Below are positions 12,364 through 17,848 of a stretch of DNA of 17,848 nucleotides, in pieces (position 1 is the stretch's first letter; every line of letters starts with the position of its first letter). The translations under genes were made by a program, and so were the position numbers. This DNA is from Candidatus Peregrinibacteria bacterium CG_4_9_14_0_2_um_filter_41_14 (lineage in GTDB: Bacteria; Patescibacteriota; Gracilibacteria; UBA1369; UM-FILTER-41-14), in the NCBI GenBank assembly GCA_002788755.1, contig PFRW01000061.1:1-17848 (forward strand), read 5' to 3'. The notes below the pieces were generated by a model, which was given only the letters and a program-made list of their open reading frames with translations, had not been told where the DNA came from and searched no databases.

Positions 12364-14474
12364 GGGAGCGTAATAATGTAAATGTGTCCATCGGTGAAGA
12401 AGGCATCACCTGTAAAATTTTGGCCCAATACGGGCTGACTGAATGTACTTTCTACAATAGCTTCTAAGGGGTTGGTCGCCTTTAAATCATTAAAAAGGAA
12501 TTCACGTTCTGAGTCGAGATCGGGGCTAATTGTGTGAGTAATCCCCCACTTAATGCCGTTATCAAAACTAGCGGCACCAACGTAAATTCTGGCGGCTGTT
12601 TCTGTTATATAATTGGTTCGCCAAAAACGAACATGGTGACGTTCGTTTACCATATTGCGGGGAGTTGGCTTTTCAAAACCAAAATCATGAACCTCAGAAT
12701 TCCAAAATTCAGGTGTAATTGGGGCTTGGGGATAAGGCTGTTTATTGACGATGGCGTTGCCTGTTTTAAGTAAATTGACAATGTTAACGGGGTCTGCCAA
12801 CTGCCAACCAGCGTTATGAAACGCTTGCACTAGTTGTTCATCGTTTTGGGCAATTATAATAAAATTAATTGGTTCACCTCTATTACTAAGTAAAGACTCT
12901 GTGTATTTTAGCTGCTCGGTTGATAAGACCATTTTCAAATCAGAAACGACATGGTCTTGCCCTTCGTTATTAATGAGGACGCTCGGTAATTGATACGTCA
13001 AAGCAAAAATCATGTAGAAACCAAGGGCGATGAGGCTTGAAACAACCAAGAAAAATTTTCTGTTTTTAGTAAGGTTGAGACGGTCAGTTTTGCCGTTTTT
13101 GTGGATATAAAATTCTGCCAGAGTAATGCCAATAATGAGCCACATAGCCCCAACCAAATCGCCACCCCAAACGTCACTTATAAAATGAACACCTAAAAAT
13201 AAGCGGCTAAACCCAATTAGGCTCATTAAGCCTAAGCCGGCAAACAAAAAATTAATTTTGTGGGACCAACGCGTAGAATATTTAACACACAAGTAGGTAA
13301 TAAACCCATAAAGGGCGACGGCAATGGTGGCGTGTCCGCTTGGAAAAGCAAAAGTGCTCTCGACGTAATGGGCAGCTGTTGGCCTTACGCGGTGAAGTAT
13401 TAGTTTGCCTGCATAGGTAAAAGCCTCACTACCAATAATGGTGAGCATAAATGGGATGATGTAGACTCTTTTTTTAATAATCCATAAAGTGGAAACAGTT
13501 AAGCCTGAAATAACCATGGCAACGGGCCAACTGCCTAACAGTGTGATCCACACAAAGCCCTTGGTAAAGATTACACTTCTAAATACAACGAGAAGATTGG
13601 CAATGCGGACATCAATATCTACAATCAAATCTAAGTTGACGACATCTTCTACAATACCGCCGAATAAGAAGAGAACGTAAACAAAGGCAAATGCTAACAC
13701 TGTTAATGGTAGTCCAAAAAATGTGGATGTATCAATACGTTGTCGAATCAACTTAAGAATTTTTTGATGTTTATTAGCAAGCTTTTGAACGTCTTTGTTT
13801 TGATGAATAGCAACTCTAATTGATCGTAAAACTGATATTATAAATGTTAGCAGCTCTTGCCCCTTTTTAACTATGAGTATTTTAAGCAAGTAAAATAAGA
13901 TGAAAATTCCGATAAGAATACTCAAGAATAGGCCGGCACGTGTTAACCAAACTTTAGCGACATCTAATGATTGAGCAAAAAAATAACCGGGTAAAATCCA
14001 AGCCAAACCCCAGCCAATGGCTCCTAATAAATTCCAAAACATAAAGGGCAGACGCTTCATTTCGACAACGCCGGCAACTAAAGGGATAATTTCTTTAACG
14101 CTAGGAAGAAAACGGCCAAAAAAAATACTTTTACTACCATGCTCTTCAAAAAACTTTTTGCCTTTTTGAAAATGCTTTGCTTTTATAAACCAAATCCCGC
14201 GTGTTAAAAGGCTTGCACCGTACTTTTTACCAATATAATAATTGACGTTGTCACCCATAACGGCTCCAAATACAGCAAACCAAATTAAATCGCCTAAATC
14301 AAAATAACCACCAGCGGCTAGTGCCCCCATCAATAAAATAATTGCAGAACCAGGAATAATTAGCCCTACGCCAATTACTGTCTCCAAAAATGCGGCAAAA
14401 AAGGCAATATAGTATCCAAGGGAATGGAAATGTTCGATTGCCGGTAAAAGCGACTTTATATATTCCACAAGCAT
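12360..14474 (-). CDS. DedA-PAP2-LssY_C fusion membrane protein (lipid phosphatase)
   Basis: A 704-residue protein with three domains. Residues 1-~200 are a DedA/VTT domain (FLETVIGVGLIIPGSAIILLMGAL, GDNVNYYIGKKYG, FFGRFLPSVKEIIPLVAG). Residues ~250-460 are a PAP2 phosphatase with a complete catalytic set: K357-x6-R364-P365, P378-S-G-H381 and S423-R424-x5-H430-x3-D434. Residues ~515-704 match the LssY C-terminal domain (PINFIIIAQNDEQLVQAFHNAGW, YPQAPITPEFW, ERHHVRFWRT). PAP2 enzymes of this kind dephosphorylate lipid or prenyl pyrophosphates, while DedA proteins include polyprenyl-phosphate translocases, so the fusion suggests coupled dephosphorylation and recycling of a lipid carrier (inference). 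The LssY_C role is unknown. It lies 11 bases after a lipoprotein gene and overlaps the next DedA gene by four bases. Confidence 0.95.
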   Translation of the reverse strand: MLVEYIKSLLPAIEHFHSLGYYIAFFAAFLETVIGVGLIIPGSAIILLMGALAAGGYFDLGDLIWFAVFGAVMGDNVNYYIGKKYGASLLTRGIWFIKAKHFQKGKKFFEEHGSKSIFFGRFLPSVKEIIPLVAGVVEMKRLPFMFWNLLGAIGWGLAWILPGYFFAQSLDVAKVWLTRAGLFLSILIGIFILFYLLKILIVKKGQELLTFIISVLRSIRVAIHQNKDVQKLANKHQKILKLIRQRIDTSTFFGLPLTVLAFAFVYVLFLFGGIVEDVVNLDLIVDIDVRIANLLVVFRSVIFTKGFVWITLLGSWPVAMVISGLTVSTLWIIKKRVYIIPFMLTIIGSEAFTYAGKLILHRVRPTAAHYVESTFAFPSGHATIAVALYGFITYLCVKYSTRWSHKINFLFAGLGLMSLIGFSRLFLGVHFISDVWGGDLVGAMWLIIGITLAEFYIHKNGKTDRLNLTKNRKFFLVVSSLIALGFYMIFALTYQLPSVLINNEGQDHVVSDLKMVLSTEQLKYTESLLSNRGEPINFIIIAQNDEQLVQAFHNAGWQLADPVNIVNLLKTGNAIVNKQPYPQAPITPEFWNSEVHDFGFEKPTPRNMVNERHHVRFWRTNYITETAARIYVGAASFDNGIKWGITHTISPDLDSEREFLFNDLKATNPLEAIVESTFSQPVLGQNFTGDAFFTDGHIYIITLP

Positions 14475-14485
14475 TAAAAAAGTTA

Positions 14486-15067
14486 CTACTTAATTTCAAT
14501 TGGCTCAACTCTGTCTAAAATGGCGAACTCATAATTGACCTCTTGCTCAATACTACCGCCATTGTAGGATTCAATTATACCGAATTCTTCTAGACGAATA
14601 CCGTCTAAAATCAACTCTGTATTCTCTTGAATTGGCTGATCAACGATCTTAAATGCTCCTTGGTAATAGCCAATAACGTAGTAAGAGTTGCTACTTCTTT
14701 CTGATGATTTTGTCCATTCTACAACAAGTTCAACCTTGCCATCACTATTAAAGTCGTGTGGATAATAGTTTTGCATTAATCGAGTTATAGGTGCAGATTC
14801 GGATGTGGTCATAAACTCATCTTCTTGGACAAGCTTCCAAACTTCATCAATTTCGTCGTAAGCTATGACTTTTAAAGATTGGGATGTGAGGTTTTTATAA
14901 ACAAGTACCTTTTCGGCGATGGCATCACCATCAAAATCAACATCGCTAACAATAACATCTGTTGCGTTTTTTGAGATAAACATAGATACGTCAAAATTGG
15001 CTAAGCCCCCTGACTGACAACCGGTCAACAATGCAAACACAAATAAGGTAAAAAATATTTTTTTCAC
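14486..15067 (-). CDS. lipoprotein with two acidic calcium-type loops
   Basis: A 193-residue protein starting at GTG. The lipoprotein signal ends at LLTGC (C17). Two acidic loops of the kind found in FG-GAP/VCBS and dockerin-like repeats are visible: DVDFDGDAIAE (42-52) and DFNSDGKVE (105-113), each followed by a strand (KVLVYK, LVVEW). This resembles part of a beta-propeller-like FG-GAP fold with calcium bound in D-x-D/N-x-D-G loops, but the protein is short and the family is not certain. It sits six bases after the PPOX-fold gene and 11 bases before the DedA/PAP2 fusion, so it probably shares their transcript. Its role is unknown. Confidence 0.8.
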   Translation of the reverse strand: MKKIFFTLFVFALLTGCQSGGLANFDVSMFISKNATDVIVSDVDFDGDAIAEKVLVYKNLTSQSLKVIAYDEIDEVWKLVQEDEFMTTSESAPITRLMQNYYPHDFNSDGKVELVVEWTKSSERSSNSYYVIGYYQGAFKIVDQPIQENTELILDGIRLEEFGIIESYNGGSIEQEVNYEFAILDRVEPIEIK

Positions 15068-15073
15068 AATTAG

Positions 15074-15529
15074 TTAGTTAAATTCTATTATTTCTTCAAC
15101 AAAATGGTCTTCAAAATACTTTCTTAATCGTACTTTATATGGCTTAACTTTGATTGCTGCCTTGGCCTGATTATGATGGAGCATAAGCGGCAAGCTACTA
15201 ATAAAATTATTATTCTGATTCAATTTTATTGATAATTCGGCCAAAATGGATGGTACCATGCCACTATCTTCAAAAGCGATATCTCTAAATTGAACCGTCT
15301 CTCTATTTGTCTCATTTGTGAGGGAGATTACGACGTCCTTCTTCTTAGTGAGATTTAGATATTTATTGGTTTGGACCGGCGTAATAAAATACAGATCAAA
15401 ATTATCATGAATTGTGAAGTAGATTGGTGCTGAGTCTGCTAATCCATCGGACCCAACGGTAGATAAAACCGCCAAATTGTTTTTTTTCATAAAATTTAGA
15501 ATGTATTTTTTACCAAATGCCTCAGTCAT
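15074..15529 (-). CDS. pyridoxamine 5'-phosphate oxidase-fold (FMN split-barrel) protein
   Basis: A 151-residue protein from the ATG at 15529; an in-frame TTG at 15556 would add nine residues. I chose the ATG because a TATGAT box nearby leaves the TTG almost without a leader, and a first helix (ILNFMKKNN) directly before LAVLSTVGSDGLADSAPIYFTI fits related proteins. That segment, followed by LYFITPVQTNKYLNL and a VVISLTNETNRETVQFRD strand pair, is typical of the PPOX-like split barrel that binds FMN or F420. These proteins are small cytoplasmic flavin reductases or oxidases of varied substrate. The C-terminal half is less conserved and no substrate can be assigned. It lies six bases before the Ca-loop lipoprotein gene. 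Confidence 0.82.
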   Translation of the reverse strand: MTEAFGKKYILNFMKKNNLAVLSTVGSDGLADSAPIYFTIHDNFDLYFITPVQTNKYLNLTKKKDVVISLTNETNRETVQFRDIAFEDSGMVPSILAELSIKLNQNNNFISSLPLMLHHNQAKAAIKVKPYKVRLRKYFEDHFVEEIIEFN

Positions 15530-15591
15530 ACTTTTTAATAAATTGTAACTAAGCAAAACTTATCATAATGCGACAATTTGTACTAGAGATT

Positions 15592-16392
15592 TCATGAGCG
15601 CAGCAGAGGACTGTACATCATTATTGCTTTATTTTCAGCAATCAACTCTTCTGCTAATTCCTGTTTTATATTGCTATCAAACTGTTTGCGCCAAATTTGA
15701 TTATTGCGAGTATAGCCGCCCCACCACTCGTGCGTAATTAAGTGTTCTTTTTCAAATATTTGGTATTTTATGTTTATAGGGAGATTAGAGCGCCAATAGC
15801 CAACTAAGTGAGTATTTGTGACTTCTAGTACCAATTGAAATTTTTGTTTGGTGTTATTGGCAATTTGAAGGTCGATATTTGGATAGGCGCAAGTTGCACC
15901 ACTGCCAAAGGGTTGATTCCTTTTGATATCGGGAAAGACGTCATAACTGTGGCGCCAGCGTTCGACAACGGTGAGAGGCGTGTGCAGCGTCATCCAAAAT
16001 ATTAAGTTTGATAACTGGCACAGACCACCACCAATGCCGGCAGTAACTATGCCATTATGTAAAACCATTCCGCTTAAATATCCTTTTGCTTTTGTAGGTT
16101 TGCCAATTTGTCGCCAATAGGAAAAGGTTTCGCCGGGATGAATCACAAGACCGTTTAAATGCTTGATGGCCAATTTTAAGTTCGTGATTTTATTTTCCTG
16201 CATCCACATGTCAATGTCCTTAAGCTGACGACGCAAAATGGTTTTGTGGGTAAAGATTTGGATTGGTAGCTGGCTTTCTATGCTTGTGGCGAATTTAATT
16301 CCCAAATAATGCCAATATATATAACGCCTAATTCTAAAGTATATTTTGCCGGCCCATCTTCTTAACTTGGAGCGGGTAATTGGTTTTTGCAT
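15592..16392 (-). CDS. VanW family protein
   Basis: A 266-residue protein with the VanW domain at about 70-205: NLKLAIKHLNGLVIHPGETFSYW, IGKPTKAKGYLSGMVLHNG, GIGGGLCQLSNLIFW (with C125) and ERWRHSYDVFPD, then FGSGATCAY. VanW was named from accessory genes of some vancomycin-resistance clusters, but the domain is widespread and its biochemical role is not established; cell-wall association is usual. The basic N-terminus (KLRRWAGKIYFRIRRYIYWHY) could be membrane-associating, but it is not a clear signal peptide. Neither vanH/A/X nor a two-component pair is near, so resistance is not suggested. It lies ten bases after the cation-transporter gene and ends with TGA. Confidence 0.93.
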   Translation of the reverse strand: MQKPITRSKLRRWAGKIYFRIRRYIYWHYLGIKFATSIESQLPIQIFTHKTILRRQLKDIDMWMQENKITNLKLAIKHLNGLVIHPGETFSYWRQIGKPTKAKGYLSGMVLHNGIVTAGIGGGLCQLSNLIFWMTLHTPLTVVERWRHSYDVFPDIKRNQPFGSGATCAYPNIDLQIANNTKQKFQLVLEVTNTHLVGYWRSNLPINIKYQIFEKEHLITHEWWGGYTRNNQIWRKQFDSNIKQELAEELIAENKAIMMYSPLLRS

Positions 16393-16402
16393 AGATACTA
16401 CT

Positions 16403-17269
16403 TTAATTCGGTTCGATATGGATCAAAATATGACCAAGCTCTGGGAGCTCTGCTTGCAATTTATCTTTTAACTTATGAGATAAAGCATGGCCTTTTGCTA
16501 CAGTGAGATTGGCGTCAACTATGGCGTGTAAATCAACTTGGTAGCTCATGCCGGCTTTGCGAATGTAGCATTTTTCGGTATCGATAATACCATCAACTTT
16601 GTGGGCGATGTCTCTAATTTTAGTTATGAGATCCTCATATAAGTGCTCGTCCATAATCTCGCCTAACGCCGGTCTAAAAATTAGGTAGCTGTTGTATAAA
16701 ATAAAGACGGCGGCAAGTAAGGCTGCCCAATCGTCGGCAGATTCGTAACCTTTACCTAGCAATAGGGCAATTGTAATTCCCACAAATGCTGCTACAGAAG
16801 TAATGGCATCGCTACGATGATGCCAGGCGTCGGCTTTAAGTGAAGAGCTGTTTGTTTCCTTGCTTTTGGAAATAACGATACGGTATGAAATTTCTTTCCA
16901 GACGATAATGGCACCAAGGACAACTAAAGTATATGGCTTTGGGAGCTTGTGTGGTGTGCCAATATTTTTAATACTTTCGTATGCAATAATTGTTGCAGAA
17001 ATCATTAAAAAACCAACAACTAAAAAAGTTACTAGAGTTTCGGCGCGTCCATGCCCGTAAGGGTGATTTTTGTCGGCGGGTTTTGTGGAATAATGTAAAC
17101 CAAAAAGAACCAACAATGATGCGAATATATCGGTTGTGGACTCAATGGCGTCGGCTATTAAGGCGTATGAATTACCAAAATAGCCGGTTAAACCTTTAAT
17201 TATAGCTAAAGCCGCATTCCCAATTACGCTAAAATACGTTGTTCTGATTGCGGTTTGCTTTTTGGTCAT
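16403..17269 (-). CDS. cation diffusion facilitator (CDF) transporter
   Basis: A 288-residue protein with the CDF layout: six spans in the first ~205 residues and a ferredoxin-like cytoplasmic domain at the end (about 210-288, closing with GHILIHIEP). CDF proteins export divalent metal (Zn, Fe, Mn, Co) from the cytoplasm in exchange for protons. In the second span the metal site reads ADAIESTTD (E43 and D47), with Glu at the place often held by His or Asp. The fifth-span site is AWHHRSD (H149 and D153). The loop motif HPYGHGRAE (68-76) is also family-typical. Because of E43, the metal cannot be assigned from sequence. The ATG directly abuts the stop codon of the DUF805 gene, so the two are cotranscribed. 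Confidence 0.95.
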   Translation of the reverse strand: MTKKQTAIRTTYFSVIGNAALAIIKGLTGYFGNSYALIADAIESTTDIFASLLVLFGLHYSTKPADKNHPYGHGRAETLVTFLVVGFLMISATIIAYESIKNIGTPHKLPKPYTLVVLGAIIVWKEISYRIVISKSKETNSSSLKADAWHHRSDAITSVAAFVGITIALLLGKGYESADDWAALLAAVFILYNSYLIFRPALGEIMDEHLYEDLITKIRDIAHKVDGIIDTEKCYIRKAGMSYQVDLHAIVDANLTVAKGHALSHKLKDKLQAELPELGHILIHIEPN

Positions 17270-17608
17270 TTATTGAGCTTGTGGTGCGTTGAGATTTGGT
17301 TCTGTAGTGGTATCTTTAGCGTATAAAATAATCAGCCAGATTGCCCCAACTACAGGAATTAATCCGACGAGTATCATCCACCCACTTTTGCCAATATCGT
17401 GCAGTCTTCTAATTGAAATTGCGATGCGAGGAATTAACACAGCCAAAGTATAAATCGTACTTAATGACCTAAAGCCAATAACAGTTGCAACTATAGCAAC
17501 ACCAATGGCGATTAAAATATCGAAAAGGACAAAATACCAAAACTCGGCCCTAGTGGCGCGGCCATCAAATTCTGCGTACTTTTTTAAGGCATCCATGTAA
17601 TAATTCAT
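17270..17608 (-). CDS. DUF805 family membrane protein
   Basis: A 112-residue membrane protein of the DUF805 family. The recognisable parts are the N-terminal KKYAEFDGRATRAEFWYFVLF (10-29), a hydrophobic core with spans at about 22-45 and 49-63, the conserved RRLHDIGKSGW (67-77) and a last span (78-97, LVGLIPVVGAIWLIIL) before a polar tail. The family is common in bacteria and has no established function. It heads the minus-strand run in this window. Its stop codon abuts the ATG of the cation transporter, suggesting translational coupling. No convincing promoter was found in the 80 bases upstream. Confidence 0.9.
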   Translation of the reverse strand: MNYYMDALKKYAEFDGRATRAEFWYFVLFDILIAIGVAIVATVIGFRSLSTIYTLAVLIPRIAISIRRLHDIGKSGWMILVGLIPVVGAIWLIILYAKDTTTEPNLNAPQAQ

Positions 17609-17688
17609 ACTATTTATTTTTAAGTAATATAGTGCAAAAACCTTAGTTAAAGCGTTAATAACCTAACTGAAATAATACTAATTGACAA

Positions 17689-17787
17689 CTACAAATCTAA
17701 CTTAGTCCCACACCAAGGGCAAAAGCTTGCTTCAGTCACAATCGGTTTTAGACATTTTGGGCATTGGAGCGGGTCCGGGTATGGCAC
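17689..17787 (-). CDS. candidate 32-residue zinc-ribbon protein
   Basis: A short minus-strand frame with a GTG start at 17785-17787 and TAG at 17689-17691. It encodes P-Y-P-D-P followed by C9-P-K-C12, a 10-residue loop and C23-P-W-C26-G-T-K-L, a clean zinc-ribbon pattern of the kind seen in small stand-alone or tail-end zinc ribbons. No ATG is available in frame: an in-frame TAG at 17803-17805 closes it upstream, and there is no Shine-Dalgarno sequence. It is either a true tiny protein starting at GTG, or the last part of a gene broken by a frameshift or stop just upstream. The cysteine pattern is strong; the start is weak. Confidence 0.45.
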   Translation of the reverse strand: MPYPDPLQCPKCLKPIVTEASFCPWCGTKLDL

Positions 17788-17802
17788 TGGTAAACTGACA
17801 TT

Positions 17803-17848
17803 CTACAAAAATTCGACATAGCAAGTAGGATTTTGGTTTTGCGGTAGC
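17803..17848 (-). other. possible C-terminal end of an ORF entering from the right edge
   Basis: On the minus strand a frame is open from the window edge for 14 codons (ending NPTCYVEFL) to TAG at 17803-17805. It is in the same frame as the zinc-ribbon ORF. It is too short to identify; it may be the end of an upstream gene or just open sequence. Confidence 0.3.

Noticed and set aside
12360..16392. Possible alternative genetic code (UGA as glycine, as in Gracilibacteria)
   Set aside because: TGA ends the DedA/PAP2 fusion in an ATGA overlap with the next gene and also ends the VanW gene; both proteins end where their families do. Standard bacterial code fits.
15592..16392. Vancomycin resistance because of the VanW gene
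   Set aside because: No vanH, vanA/B ligase, vanX or VanR/S pair is nearby. The VanW domain is widespread outside resistance clusters and its role is not established.
1..17848. CRISPR array, prophage or transposon
   Set aside because: No regularly spaced direct repeats, no integrase, transposase or phage structural gene. The fibre-like protein at 1369-2430 has tail-fibre-like strands but also a signal peptide, so it is a cellular exported protein.

Overview
The window looks like chromosome of a streamlined, AT-rich bacterium, most likely a member of the Patescibacteria (Candidate Phyla Radiation). This rests on very short intergenic gaps, many small lipidated or membrane-anchored proteins of unknown function, almost no Shine-Dalgarno sequences before start codons, and domain architectures I associate with that group (SLH plus beta-propeller, DedA-PAP2-LssY fusion, Cys-repeat lipoproteins). 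It is inference: there is no rRNA or marker gene here to place it. TGA ends at least two genes (the DedA/PAP2 fusion and the VanW gene), so the UGA-to-glycine code of Gracilibacteria is excluded.

Layout. 1-322: 3' end of a PLP-dependent aminotransferase of the BioF/Kbl type. 324-3592: envelope and signalling accessory genes: a stand-alone receiver domain, a lipoprotein with four C-x11-C units, a large secreted fibre-like protein with an unusually long signal peptide, a proline-rich coiled-coil protein and a small lipoprotein. 3713-3788: tRNA-Val(GAC) with encoded CCA. 3820-4897: a cupredoxin lipoprotein facing a DsbA-like lipoprotein. 4961-7489: an SLH-anchored surface beta-propeller protein. 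7585-9106: ComF-type phosphoribosyltransferase facing endonuclease IV. 9178-17608: a nearly unbroken minus-strand run. Read in transcription order it is DUF805 protein, CDF cation transporter, VanW protein, PPOX-fold flavoprotein, Ca-loop lipoprotein, DedA-PAP2-LssY fusion, DedA protein, GT4 glycosyltransferase, then three small proteins of unknown function. 17689-17848: a tiny zinc-ribbon ORF and the tail of another frame entering from the right edge.

How the genes fit together. Most of the window serves the cell envelope. The core of the minus-strand run (DedA/PAP2/LssY fusion, second DedA, GT4) has overlapping genes and reads as a lipid-carrier or lipid-glycosylation module: PAP2 enzymes dephosphorylate prenyl or lipid pyrophosphates, DedA proteins include polyprenyl-phosphate translocases, and GT4 enzymes often glycosylate lipid acceptors. 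The DsbA-like lipoprotein sits among several exported Cys-containing proteins that are plausible substrates. Several genes show sigma70-like promoters with a 17-bp spacer and leaders of about 20 bases. Four convergent gene pairs meet tail to tail with a gap or overlap of only a few bases. No mobile element, CRISPR array or rRNA was seen, and no gene-free stretch exceeds 300 bases.
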